From Pteria penguin (lineage: Eukaryota > Mollusca > Bivalvia > Pterioida > Pteriidae): a DNA stretch of 64,000 nt. A model generated the notes under the pieces. That model was not told where the DNA came from, did no database searches, and was given only the letters and a program-made list of their open reading frames with translations. Position 1 is the first letter of the stretch. Every line of letters starts with the position of its first letter. Below are positions 23,251-37,000 of this stretch, one piece after another. The stretch spans positions 5,194,229-5,258,228 of the forward strand of contig CM068589.1 of NCBI GenBank assembly GCA_035048485.1, given 5' to 3'. Both the position numbers and the translations under genes were made by a program.

Positions 23251-23827
23251 GAGGCCAATTTATCTAGACGATTATGATTCAGAAAGGTAATAGAATGCAT
23301 AAACATATACTGTATGTGCAACATAAATTCCTGACATATGCATACTCAATTTATAACAGACTTCAGTCCACCGCAAACAATCCAGATATATAAAGCCCAT
23401 ATTTAGTAAAATTGTCATGGTGTCAACCGTTTTGATTGGATCAAACATATCACGTGATAACTATATATTTTCTGAGAATTATTAATACTGTATAAAGAAT
23501 TACCGAATATGACCATTTCATCAATGCCATATAACCGGAAATTTTCACAGATATCAAATTTCGCGATTCAGTATCAGAAAAGCGTATATTTATTTTCGCG
23601 AATACAATTTTTCGCGATTTTAAACAAGAAAAAAACCTCATATCATTTGACTATGAAATAAAAACAACTCTCGACAGACGACAAACTATATCTGCATTTC
23701 TGTGAGTCAGTTTACCTATATGTATAACTAAATTTGTTTCTGCCCAAATCCACGCCTTATAGCTTGTCGGTGCAATCGGCGTAATTGTTAAGTAAAGGAG
23801 ACTTGAACGGAAATTATCTGTAATTTG
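23251..23827. other. Intergenic, no gene recognised
   Basis: Contains a stretch rich in TTTCGCGA (23555-23625) resembling a dispersed repeat. Nothing coding is recognised. Confidence 0.4.
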
Positions 23828-24088
23828 TTAAGTAAAGCAGTCGAAAATGACAAGAAGTTTTTTACCAAGCGGCATATAAAATTCCTCAATTTTATTCGAC
23901 AAATACGGGCATATAATTTTTTCAACATACTGAATCATTGTTTCCTCATTTGCCCAGTGGTTTTGGGAATGAGTTATGTGGAATCCGGAGGGGAATCGGA
24001 ATTTCGGGTGGTACTTAGTCTTTCCGCCATAAATGAGCTTGAGAAGAAACTCCCCGTCCATTGACTCAGTGAAAGTACCTTCAAACAA
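23828..24088 (-). pseudogene. DDE-superfamily endonuclease (transposase) fragment
   Basis: The minus strand gives EGTFTESMDGEFL, LIYGGKTKYHPKFRFPSGFH, ITHSQNHWANEETMIQY, KIICPYLSNK, and ends at LLVIFDCF. This is the core of a pogo/Tigger-like DDE_1 domain: the NHWANEET block and the second catalytic Asp in VIFD. Sequence before and after is missing, so it is a truncated relic with no helix-turn-helix or third acidic residue visible. Confidence 0.72.
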
Positions 24089-25429
24089 TAAATAAATAAA
24101 TAAATGTAATTAGGGGAATACGGACACATACAATGGCTTTGATTAACATGTCATATGCTATATTCATTCATGCGTTGATAATTGCTCGTTAGCTATCGAC
24201 ACTGACATAACGAAATCATGGGTTTAAAAAATTATACATACATGTACCTGTAATTTGAGTTTGTCGTGGATCCCCTGGATTTCTACTCGTGTTGCACCCT
24301 AGACGTCCATGGTCCATTGAGTAACAGGGATGATATTATTACTAATATTAAATTAGTACCCAGCGAAAATTAATAAATTTTAATAAATAAATAATATAAT
24401 TTTCGATGGCATTATCTTAATTAAACGTAATTCATACAAAATAGAAAGATTTAAACCAATAAAATTTTCATATATTTTTATTAATAGTCAACTAATTTCT
24501 TTTATTACATGACGTCAGTTTCATTAGAATGAGTTACTATCCTCTGTCATCGATCATTCACTTTATTATGAGTTACTATCTACTGGTATCAATCGCTTTG
24601 CTTATTTTGTTTTGAGGTCACTGATAAAGATTATCATTGTGCGATACATTCCTGTATGTTCCACATTGTAAAATATTAGCTTGTTAGAATAGATATTTGA
24701 GGAATTCATTTATTGTTTTCTACTTTCTTTTGTTCGAGGAAAAGGTATGAATCTTTGTCTATTGAAGTCACTCATTATGCAAGATAGAACACTGATCAAT
24801 GAATCATGTACGTTCTTTTGCTCATAAAGAAGCTCTAACGGTATTGGAACTTCTTTGAAAGATAAAAGCATTTTCTAATAAGATATAATCCTCTTTAAAA
24901 GAAAACGCTGCACTGCAAGTTTATTGGTAACAGTAATTCCAATAACGATCCTTGAATTAGACATGAAAATATTACAAGATTCAGCAAACAAACACCTATA
25001 CACACATATACACCTGGACACACAACACAAAATTGCAAAACTATACCATTATAACGTAGTGGTGTCGTACCAACTTAGAATGGTACATTTTAATGAAAAT
25101 CGTTATTCAATCGAGTGGCTTAATGTTGCATAAAACATAAAATAAAATAAAAAAAAAATAGTAATAAATGAAATAAATAAATAAATAAATAAATAAAAAA
25201 ACAAAAATAAATAAATAAAATTGTAATAAATCTTGGAATAACATAAACAGATCTAGAGCATACATATATCAGAAAGCTCTTAACAAGACAATCGTTTTAA
25301 ATACGATATTGATTTGGATTATAACCAAAATATAGTAATGAAAATAGATTTGATGACCAAAAGGTTTTTAATTTGTGAAAATTTATGTTATCATTGTTAA
25401 ATGGAGCATCAAGGTCGTGTTTGTTATAT
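24089..25429. other. Intergenic AT-rich, microsatellites
   Basis: AATA/AAATA simple repeats occur at 24360-24400 and 25135-25225. No gene is recognised. Confidence 0.5.
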
Positions 25430-25615
25430 ATCTATCTTACAGAAGTAAAAAAACGAAGAAGTTCCGAAGGGTAAACCATATCTCATAGTCCATGGAATAA
25501 AGGGGACAATATCGTGTTCAGTGTCATTTTCAGACAAATGCCAACACCAATAAAATCGAGGTGAGACCAGGTGCCCGGGAGAAGTAAGCGTCCCCTGGGT
25601 GCATACAACACCCGT
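25430..25615 (-). repeat. Repeat C with retroelement tail, downstream of the minus-strand RT
   Basis: On the minus strand, CTTACTTCTCCCGGGCACCT and GGTCTCACCTCGATTTTATT are followed by a GGACAATATCG-type segment. The same combination recurs at 32030-32170. Its place 3' of the RT fragment at 25830-26560, as also seen after 41540, suggests it belongs to the element's 3' end. Confidence 0.7.
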
Positions 25616-25829
25616 CGAAAAAGTCCTGCAACAACCTTTCAAATCGAGGAGGTAAATACATAAATATACACGCATGGACATATTCAGGAGACAAGAACAC
25701 GAAGTCAAATTTCCCATTCAATGCAAGAAATGCTGCCTGCCTGAAATTCCGGTGTCGGAAACGCAGATGAACAAATATCTGTAAATACATGTATACACGT
25801 ATTATGTCAAATCAAATATAGTCAAAAAG

Positions 25830-26560
25830 TTAAGATGGATATTTGGTATGGTCAGGTCCCAAAATATCGGTTTTTTGACAGAGGAATCTGAAATTGCAAT
25901 AGATCTCTTTAACGACCATAGAACTTCCTCAGTGACAATTTCAAACGTTCCTCAATATATCATGATGAGAGTAGTTTGGTGGCAAGAAGCATTGCTCTCA
26001 AGATGAAATTTTAGTATTTATAGCATGCCCTGGTATAGCGTATAAGTTGTGAAATGAAGACGCCATATGAGGGAGAGGAAGGTATGCTACTACTCAGGAA
26101 AGGTAAGTTGGCAATAATGAAATTGAAATCGTCACGTTTGTCATAGAGAGAGGTTACTAATGAACCATCGTCACTAATTGATAGCAGTATATTGAGGTAT
26201 GAAGCAGAAGATGCGCTCTCTGTAGTATCTTTTATCTCTAGTTCCTTTGGATATATGATGTTGAGGTGATCCTCAAATACAGGGTTGTCAATCGACAAAA
26301 CATCATCGAGGTATCTGTATGCAGAGTTGAACCGAGATGCTTATTGTTTATTGCCTTTAGTGAGCAGAGACTGTATGAATTCTGCTTCGTAAGAGTACAA
26401 AAATATGTCGGCCAGAAGAGGCGCGCAATTAGTACCCATAGGAATGCCAACAATCTGTTGGAACAATTTCCCACTAAATATAGCAAAATATTATCTATAA
26501 GAAATTCTAATATTTGGATAATCTCTTGCTGTATACTTGCTGCTGGAAAACATTAACTCA
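25830..26560 (-). pseudogene. Broken Penelope-like-type reverse transcriptase fragment
   Basis: Minus strand, in order: FSGKLFQQIVGIPMGTNCA and LADIFLYSYEAEFIQSL (frames shifted relative to each other), RYLDDVLSIDNPVFE, YPKELEIKDTTESASSASYL, DGSLVTSLYDKRDDFNF, and SSIPSSPSYGVFISQLIRYT. The catalytic YxDD survives as YLDD. Frame changes and the missing N-terminal half show it is not functional. Confidence 0.88.
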
Positions 26561-28184
26561 AAGGGCAAAGTAAACACAATATTTAAAAGAAACGCAAGAT
26601 ACAGAAATAAAATTTTAAATCTACATTAGATACCACCAAAGATTTCAAAGTATATAAAATCAAGAGTACGAAAACTGTTATATGTAATGATTCATAGAAA
26701 TCGACCATACATAAATATGATTCACGTAACTGACTCTCAAAAAAATTAGAAGAATGAGTTACCACGAATAAGAAAGCATCCCTTTATTACAAGTCCGGCG
26801 CTGCAATGCGTTAATCAATGTTAATAAAGATACTTCATAATGTATTGCAATGAATCAAACAATTATAATCAGTAAGGATACAATCGTTATCAATAATGCA
26901 ACAAAATGATCAAAATGATCGAAAAAACGAATTCATTGGTCAACAAATCAAAAACTTGAAAGACAGACAATCAACAAAAAGGAAAACTAGAGAAAACAAA
27001 CCGAACAGCAGCTTCCGTAGAAACATTTGTGAACCCTTAAAAGTGAGTGAAATAACCTGTTCAGAGAGAATAAGCGTCTCTTGCTTGCCAGCAACGTATT
27101 TAAATACGTCCAGTAGAAATCGTTAGAGATGTTCAAGTATGGAAGGTGTTGAATGCAAAATAATACAATTGTAACATTAAGAGTCTGCTAGAAAACGTTG
27201 TTATATTGTCGTCTACAATAGAAACATGCGCTAGTACGCCTGATGTATCTTCCTCTTCTATGTAGCTAAACTGTAAACAGTTGTTTCTGCATTTGAAACC
27301 CGGGCTACACTCAAACTATACGGCATAAGAATATCTATTTAACTAATACGGACCCAGTAAGGACAGTCCGAGATACATGATTACGTCATATTTGACTTTT
27401 ACAGACCCAGAAAGGATAGAATTGATTTGCAAATAGAATATTCAAAAGGTGTTAGTGTAACATTGATTAAGGTATACTTTTTTTTTAATTTGGAAGGAAG
27501 GAGTATTGCTATTTATAACGCATCAATATGTAGAGGATGGAGTATTTGAGATCGCGTAAAGACGTATTTATTATTCCTCATTATACAAGGAGCTTTCCAG
27601 TTCTGAAATTAATGTATCTTGATGCTTTATGTGAGTATTGTTTTTATTTTGTTACTGGTCGCAATCAACTTATTTGTTTGATAACTGGATAATGTATATT
27701 CGTTTTATATTTCTATTCTATTTTATTTATTTATTTTTTTTTTTTTTTGTCATTTGTTTTGTTTTGTTTTTTTTTTTTTCTTCAAAATTGATATAATAAA
27801 TGATTTGATAATTTCCAATTTTATATTATTTAATTTGATTTAAAGTAAATGATGTTGTTTATCGTTGAATGAACGATTGTGGAAAATAACTTTAAACTTT
27901 AAAGACAAAATGACTTATGGGTTATTACTGCAAGTTTATGACTATTCTATGTATATGTCTATCTATCACAGAAATCACGCATCCCATCTGCTTGTGAGGG
28001 TTTGTAACCATGACGTTTGAGTGCGTTGATTAATACATAAGCAAGCAATAATTTGAGTTATCAATGATCGAGACTATCAAATTTTTGATTAGATAAATTT
28101 TCTATCGGTATTGGAAACTTATTAACGATGTTTTAATATCTGCGATAAAGCCGTTTTAAGAAATAAGTGTCATACTAAAGACAA
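26561..28184. other. Intergenic, no gene recognised
   Basis: T-rich tracts at 27720-27780. An open frame of 76 codons at 26896-27126 has no recognisable domain. Confidence 0.4.
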
Positions 28185-28930
28185 GAATACAAGGACCTCA
28201 TACCTAATTTAAGGACCCAATACTTTATGCCAGAACGTGGTACGTTATGTCAAAACCCGATACCTTATGTCAAGATCTGAAATCTTATTTCAACACCGGC
28301 ATAACAGGAACTGCTATATTATGCCATGGTAGGACTTAATACCTTAAGTCACAACCTGATTTCTTATTTCAGAACATGATGGCTCTGTCCTTAGATAGAT
28401 TATTTTGTTCACTTTTTGGTCATTTAAGCTTCAACACTGCTCTTTATATTTTTATATATTTTGAGAATTCCAATCATTCGGCTACAAGCATCACTGAGGA
28501 GACATAACTTGTGGAAATGCGCATATGGTGCACAAAATAAAAAGGTATATATGTTCTATATTTATGATACGTTATGTAAGGACAATATTTCTCATTTCAG
28601 GATTGATACATATGCCATGACCTGTGATCTTATCTAAGCCATTAAGGACTACAAGTAGAGTAATACTATATGTCTGGAACTGAGTTCTTATTTCAGTACT
28701 TGTTACCTTATGCCTGATTTAGTATTTCAGAACATAATACCTTATGTGAGGATTTAATTTCTTATTTCAGGACATGAGTACTTATATAGGACATGACCTC
28801 TAATTTCAGGACATGATAACTGATGTCTTATACCAACTACATCATGAAAAGGCCTAACACTATATACCTGGGCCTACTGTTTATGTCAAGGCTTGACACT
28901 TGATGCCAGGACTGGCTTATTGTTCTTACT
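28185..28930. repeat. Degenerate tandem array of about 30-55 bp interrupted by repeat B
   Basis: Imperfect units of the CTTATGTCAGGACCTGATAC and CTTATTTCAGGACATGAT type cover 28185-28383 and 28563-28930. An inverted repeat B copy at 28384-28562 sits between them. Confidence 0.7.
28384..28562 (-). repeat. Dispersed repeat B copy, inverted
   Basis: Reads in reverse as ATATATACCTTTTTATTTTG, GTGCACCATATGCGCATTTC, TCCTCAGTGATGCTTGTAGC and AAGAGCAGTGTTGAAGC. It matches the copies at 17884 and 50578. Confidence 0.82.
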
Positions 28931-29187
28931 TCTCGTGTCAGATAGAACGATTAAGGTAAACCAGGCGAAAATATTTCAAAATAATAATTCATTGTACATT
29001 TTTAAAACAACGCATCTGAAAAAGATCACCGTTTTCTATTGAAAATAATGAAAATTGGTAAACATAATTTTTTTCAGTAGATGGTGTTTAAAATAACCCG
29101 CGGACGACATAGTTTGACCTGATAAATCGATATGTATAGAAATTTTATCTAGTAAACTCAGTTTTTGTTTTTTCAGAATAAGCAGTG

Positions 29188-29497
29188 ATGGAACTGATGT
29201 ACGTTATCTTTCTTTATGCATGGACATTAGAAATAAGTTCCTGTACCGATACTGAACTTATCAGGATCGATCAGAAAACTGAACAATTACACATGAGGGA
29301 TAAAATAAAATTCACAGCTGCAGCCAGTGTGTTGAATATCAGAAGTCGACTTTATTGTGGTGTTAAATGCTCTGAAGTAAAATGCAGCTCATTCTTTTTT
29401 AACAAAAATCTGAGAATTTGTCAGCTGAATAGTGATTCTGTAGACATAAATACAGACTTGAAAGAAGAAAAAGGATGGCTTTTATATGGAAACAAAG
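29188..29497 (+). CDS. FREP exon 1: signal peptide and PAN-like domain
   Basis: 310 bp, ends in phase 1 before GTAATT. Cysteines in YCGVKCSEVKCSS and RICQLNS suggest the C..C....C...C core of a PAN/apple-like fold. The domain name is inferred from this pattern only. Confidence 0.85.
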
Positions 29498-29851
29498 GTA
29501 ATTGTTTTATAAAGTGTATTGTTAACTACATAGATAGTCAAACCTATTTAAGTGACCGCCAGAGGCAAGCTGGAACAGTGAGTACTTAAGGCCAGTTGAC
29601 TCTTAATATAAGTTTATTTGATGTAGAGAAAAAGTACTAAAGAATAGCAAAATGTTGTTTGAGACGTGATTACTTGTGGTCTTAAAAGCAGATTGGAATG
29701 TAATAGAGATAGGAGTCAACTAATGAAAAATAGAATGTGTATTGCCTCTGGGGAATATTAACTCTGATGTTGTGATAATCACGCAACCTATAAAGTGATG
29801 AACATAGAAGTTTTAATTGAAAAAGATAATTAGATTGAAATGTTATAATAT

Positions 29852-29885
<34 letters not shown>

Positions 29886-32800
29886 AAAAATTATCCATGA
29901 TTCTTCTCAACCATTTTAAACATTTTTAGTGAAACAAATGATAACACTTACAAAATTCGTCATATTGGCATAATGTTTATGGTTTTTCCTCTTCTTTATT
30001 AAATACAATAATGTTAAATACAAAAGTAACTGGTGTCACATGACTATGGCACTAACAACCGTGCACAACAGTAGACATTCATCGACCCCTGGAATTCAGA
30101 GGTGAGACCAGTTGCCCAGGAGGAGTAAGCGTCTCCTGTCTGACTAGCCACATCCGCCGTAAATGACCTTACATACAGACGAACCAAATATATTTCACAA
30201 TAAGACCTTGGAGTTTTTAGTTCATATTGATATTTTATAAATTTTTCGTTTAAATGAAGTATTTCAAAATCATATATCAAAGTGGTCCCCATTCAATGTA
30301 AAATACAAAGATGTTTTGCGATGTGTTGTAATGAAAACATACGATGGGCGATCAAAACATCCACGAAGTCGGATACATAACCTTACAATGGGCGGTCACA
30401 AACCACCACGAAGTCGGAAACAACGTGTCATGAAGGGCGATCATAAGGATCTACGAAATCAGAAACAACTCTTTACTGTGGGCGACCATAAACAGCCACG
30501 AAGTCAGAAATGGGGGTATTATAAACAGCCAAGAAATCGGGAACAACGCGTTACGATGGGCGACCATAAACCGCCACGAAGTTAGAAACAACGCGTTATG
30601 GTTGGCGATCATAATTAGTCACAAATCAGAAACAACACGTTACGATTGGCAATAGTAAACAGTCACCATGTCGTGAACAACGCGTTACGTTGGGCGATCA
30701 TTAAGAGCCACGAAATCGGAAATAACGCGATACGGTGGGCGAACATAAACAGGCACAACGTCGGAAACAACGCGAAACGGTGGGCGATCATAAACAGGCA
30801 CGAAGTCGGAAACAGAGCATTGCGGTCGGCGATCATAAACAGGCACGAAGTCGGAAACAAAGCAGTACGGTGGGCGATCATAAACAGGTGCGAAGTCGGA
30901 AACAACGCGAAACGGTGGCCATCATAAACAAGTTGGAAGCAACAATTTTATAATTGCTGTTTATTCCTTATCGTATCATAAGATATTGAAACCTCTCTCC
31001 AGATATGTGTTCATGAAAAGAAATTAAATCTGGATCTGGATCTCTATCGATAATTAGTCCGTTTCATCTAGACAAACATTAGGAGACTTTTTTTTCAGAA
31101 TTTCATCCACTATTTGTTTTTCGGTTGCACTAATCACTAATTAGATTTATCGCTGATTAAACTCTGAGATATTTTATTGCTTATCATATAACAAATTTAC
31201 TTTATATTGCACGTTACATGATAAAAAGGCCCAAAGTTGATTGAATTAATTAGGTTTCGCGTGAGAGAAAAGGATAAAAGTATGTGCCTTATATCTGGGT
31301 TTATTGTGTACTCACACGATCGACATCGATTGAAAAACAGAAATAAAAAATTCAGAGGCAATAATTATAAAAGCATTAGCAATTATTATAACAGCATTAG
31401 CAATTACTCCATTTGACTTGAACATGTTGAGTAAACATGTAAAGTAAATTATGTATATCTTTTGGTGACTTTTAAAAATTGTTTTCAAGATTTATCGATG
31501 AAAGAAATATTTAATCATAATAATGGACCCAACAGTTTATTTGTTGTATGCATTTCTTTGTGATATTCAATGTTTCTCTGATTGACAATGAAGATTATGT
31601 ACCGTTTATTACAAAGAGATTACGATAGAAAAAGCAGTAATGAGCACCGACTTCACATATTATGAGTTCTTTGCCTCAACAGTTAGATTTCTTTAAACGC
31701 TAGGTAAATAGAAATTAAGGTTGAGGTACAGATTTATCGTCCTTTCAATGATATATATATATATATATTGTATTATATTAGTATTATATTTGCATAGGGA
31801 AACAACTTGGTTTAATGTTTAACATTTAAAAATGTTCGGAAAAAATAACATGTGCCAAAAATAGTGTTAAAATTAAAGCTGTTGTTGTTGTTTGGACTAG
31901 ATAACAGGGTTTTCACAAACAGTGGGTATGTAGTGCCTATGGATTTGCATGTATTATTAGTACCCATTTTTTGAAGCCACCGTTAGTTGGGAGTTTTTGT
32001 GACGCTCAATTTATAAGTCAAAAAGAGAAGTGAAAAACAAAAAAGTACCGAAGGATTAACCCGATCTCTTAGTCAATGGAATAAAAGGACAATATCGTGA
32101 ATAATGTCATATTCAGACAAAAAGGATCCCCAATAAAATCGAGATGAGACCAGTTGCTGGGGATCAGTAGAAGTCATTTGATTTAGCATCTTATTATATA
32201 TATAGAATAAGTGTCTTATTTTGTGTTTTCATGCAGGAATAAATTACAATGGCTGATGCATTTATTAGATATAATGCACAGTACGTAACGGTTCTCCAGA
32301 ATGACATACTTTCGTTGAATGTCAAGCACTCTAGCGCAAAAATCCACTTTGATGACATCATGCAAGATTGGAAATGTCGAACATTTCATAATGACGCCCT
32401 AAGCTTAACAATCAAAAGTCTGCCAAACATCGCTTTCTATGCTGAAAAGTGGGTCAAATCTGGGGTGTTATGACGTCACCTATCAATGTAATTTATACAG
32501 AAATAAAATACATAGGTCTTGAAAGCTTTATTTCAGGCAATTACAGTGGTTGTGCATATATATTTGATATTGTAGTATAATCAATATCGAAGAAGTACCA
32601 AACACGTTAATCATAATAAACAATATGGCAATCGAGACGGTCTCTCCTGCCACGTGATTTCACTCCCCTTTTCTGCTTTACTTATGCTCATAAGTAAATG
32701 CTCTTGGGTTTGTTTTCTATATGGTTTTCCTTTCTGATGACTTTGAATGATGGCAGTTATTCGAGATTTCGATTATGAGATGGTCTTATCTGTCTTGTCA

Positions 32801-33892
32801 TTTTACATGAGAATTTATTCCCATAACCGCATATAGGGTCATGTGTCATTGAGCAGTTAAATCCCATCTCCGCAGTCCGTAGTCATGGCATTTTAAATGG
32901 TTGTTAATGATCATAATATATATAAACCTCTCAATATGAACTACTATTGTATAGTACTGATTTCATCTTTTATTTTTGTATAAATAAAAGCAAAATTCGT
33001 GGTGTTAAGAGAAAAAACTGAAGACATCTGACAAAGTTGTATGACAAAATCATCAAGGACATGCACCCAAAACATGATAATCGTAGAATATACAAGGGAA
33101 AACGACATCACAAAAATATTCGATTGTGCTGCCTTTACGATACCGACTTAGGACGGTCAATTGAAGTAACAAACGTCATTCAGTTTGTGTGGTTAAGGTA
33201 CCAAGGCACTAACAACAATATGCCATAGCGGACATTCATGGACCCAAGAGGTGAGACCGGGTGCCTGGGAGAAGTAAGCGTCTCCTTAATTACTAGCCTA
33301 TAATTGCATATAAAAGAAACAAATATAACTCAGCACTGTATATCTGTATGAATGTGAACCAACACTATGTAGAAAATGTCATTGTCACATAACATGACGG
33401 AAAAAAGTATAATAACACTTGGTGTCTAACACTCCAAGTTTAAGTTTGAAAGAACAAACAAGTTGATAACGGTGCACGTTTTGTTTTTATTGAATTTGTT
33501 AATTATTTGTACGAGTTTTAATGACTTAAATCTCGCTTATCTTTCTATCAGGGCTGGAATCCTAACATAATTGGAATAAATGTCTATCCACCTGTTGTAT
33601 CTAAGATGGATTCTATCAAGTGGTTGTGGCTCTTACTTCTTTTCTTTGTCAGAGTGAATCCTGTTACAATTACTGTCATTTAAGGTTATATGAATATTTA
33701 GTCTAGCTATTAAGATTATATTGTTTAGTTTTCTTTAGTAGAGAATGTCCAACCTGAAGGAAAAGATTGTAAAGAACTTTATGAAAAGGGAATAACAACT
33801 GATGGCATTTACACTATTAAACCTTTCGGAGATACGACAGAAAAGAGAGTTAAATGTGATATGGTCAACGAAGGATATACAGTATGTAACGC

Positions 33893-33925
<33 letters not shown>

Positions 33926-33938
33926 ATTATTATTATTA

Positions 33939-33989
<51 letters not shown>

Positions 33990-33996
33990 AATATTG

Positions 33997-34089
<93 letters not shown>

Positions 34090-37000
34090 TGTACACGCGT
34101 ATAATTGATTCTTTTTTTCTTTCCTTTCCCGTGGTATATTCTGCCATAATAAATTTAAATCTTTCACCACTAATAAATGCTGACAAAGGACCAGTCATCT
34201 TCCACATTGGAACAGTGATTAGTAAGTAATCATGTGATGTGGTGTAAGTTTATTCTCATGTAGATGTCTTTTTTTTTGCCTGGGAAATGATGTACTGTTC
34301 TTGGGTCAGACCTTATTATAACGACTGGACCAATACTGCTGCTAGTTGACTCTTAATCTCCTAAGGTAACTACAATCCCAAGTTTTCTGTATTTCTATAT
34401 ATATTTATATATATATTTGCTCTTCAAATACATATTCTTTGGACTTTGAACATTACTGAAGAGACAAGCATGTACTTACATATACTTACAGTTATATCTT
34501 ATATTTAATCTGTTCTCTTCAGTCATTGTTTTTACGGTTAATTTTCATTTCATATTGGGAATCTATCAAGGAATCGAACCCTGGTAACTTGCATCATTGC
34601 AATTGAAGTTAAAGAAAAAAGAGGAGTTACTGGCTCAGTTATGTGGCAGAAGTCACCATAGAGCTATACAATACATGAATATAAATAATATACTAGAACA
34701 TATATCACATTACAAAAATATTTGATTGTAGTGCAATTACGATACCGACTTAGGACGGTCATTTAATTTGACAAAAGCCAAACAAATGGTGTGGTTAACC
34801 GGTTTACGGGCCCACCTTCCCACTCACCGTAACAGCAGAACAATCAAAGGACGTACAACTGCATTAGATTAAACAACTGCATTAGATTTTCTCCCATTAT
34901 CGTTAACATTAAAATAGAAGTATGTATGCTTTTATATTGCAAGCAAAACTTTGACATTCATTTGGACGCATGTGATAAGACATGGGTAAAGAAAGATGTC
35001 GAACTTGACACTCTTTTTAGAGGATCAAGTCCATTAGGTATGTTCTAATACATAGAATATGTCGACTTAACATTTGTCAACAACAAACTCGAGTAAATTT
35101 TCAATGACCTTGATATTGCTAGAGAACTTAACCATCGCCATGAAAATTTTGTTGTAGTTCCTGCAGACAAAGCATTGGACAATGCACAATTATTCTCAGG
35201 GCATACTATTTCAGTAGTCTTATAAAGGAACTACCACTTCATCCAATGCCGGTTAATCCTACATGCACACTCACTGATTTTCGTTTCTTACTCGGAAATA
35301 TTAGAAAACAATTAATCCGTTTTCACGTCGTCTGGAAAACAAATTTACAAATAAAACTGTATACCAAAACTGCACAGAAATCCATATAAACATAAATTCA
35401 TGGCTTGTTCGTTCAGGTGCTCAACAAATTTTTGTCCAATTTACATACGAAGTGATATATCCAAGGCTTAAGAAAGCTTAAGCATAGACCACTCATAGTA
35501 GTGTTTCGAAATCGAACGTATTGATTCATTACCGAAAAATTCTTTCGTCGATACAGGGATATTTTTGGGCGGAATGAAGGTCCCATTCTGATACTAAAGT
35601 GATGGAGCCGGCGTTGCTCCGATGGAAGCGTGATTGACTTATCAATTCAAGCATGACTTATAGCGACTTGCTGATGTCATGTCTGCCGGATGAAACAGAA
35701 ATAAAAAAACCCCGAGGTTCCGTGTCACGGTAGAGGTTTGCACACTTTTTGATGCGTCCTTACAATTTGTTGTCTTTGCATTGCATCAGTCAGTCTTGAT
35801 TTGACGTTAAACGAGGAGAGCAAAATAAAAAAAACGCACAAACAAAATAAAACAACCCCCCCCCCCTTGAGAAGAAAAGAACCTAGTTGGAGAAATGAAT
35901 GGCATACGTTTAATGAATACGTCACTGCATGGGACAACATTAATTTTGAGGAAGTACTTAGCAGCTGTTATGAATATTTATGACACAACATCACTGATAT
36001 TGTTAAAACAAATCATCAGTTTACAGTTTCTTCTCGCTTTTGATACCTAATAGAAATGTACTAATTGATTAATATGGAAACCTATTAATGATCCATAATT
36101 ATCCGAGTATGTTTATGAGACTGTATTTTATATGTCTGACTTTCTACTATTTAAGCACTTTTGCAGAGCATTGAACACATTCGCTGGCCGAATATGTTTT
36201 GTGATTAACACATGAAGTAGTGTGAATTACTGTATATGTTTGGGTTCGAAATTTCGTTTACCAAAATTCAGGTTTGTTGGCTCTCAATTTTTTGGCTAGC
36301 AACTTCGGTTAAAAACATCACAGAATGTTAGAAAAAGCGCTAACATCGTTTACATTGGTGAAAACATTTAGTGAAAAAGCTGTATAGTTAAGGCTATCCA
36401 TCAACTTTGCGAACTACAGTATACTATACTGTTAAGTGATTTTAGATTAATGGTGTAAAGTTACATTTCACAAAGAGAACAAATTCACTCAATATAAAAT
36501 AGCGGCATTTTGTGCACGACTAAAATGTACAATACGTATTCTGGTGCACAAAATTATAAGGTATATAGTATTTATTATAAGGTATATAGTATTTATTATA
36601 AGGTACATAGTATTTATTATAAGGTATATAGAATTTATTGTAACCAATATGCCAATGTCAGAGCTGCTTGACTGATAATTCCCGAGGACATCATAAGTAT
36701 AGGTCTCAGTATATTTGTACTGACGCAAAATATATACCTAAAATTTTCAGTCAAGAAATTTTGCAAGTCACTCTATAACTATGGAATATCTCCCTCATGC
36801 ATAGCTCTGTCCTGAGACTGATTCTTTGGCTCACTTTTTAGGCCACTTTGGTTTTAACTCTGCCCTTCAAAAATTTATATATTATTAGAATTCCTATCAT
36901 TTAGATATGAATTCGAAGAATGAAGAGACAGAAATTGTCTAAATGCGCATCTGGGGAAAAATATAAGGTATACACTGTATATGTTCGAATACTTATTTCG

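Noticed and set aside
30646..30953. Arg/Lys-rich repeat protein (GDHKQARSRKQ)
   Set aside because: 45-bp minisatellite in an intron; the opposite strand is equally open.
33861..34229. Poly-Ile/Leu/Asn frames on both strands
   Set aside because: Translation of an ATT/TTA microsatellite inside a FREP intron.
34565..34615. tRNA-like GAATCGAACCCTGGTAAC motif
   Set aside because: It resembles a reversed T-arm, but no acceptor stem, anticodon arm or D-arm could be folded around it.
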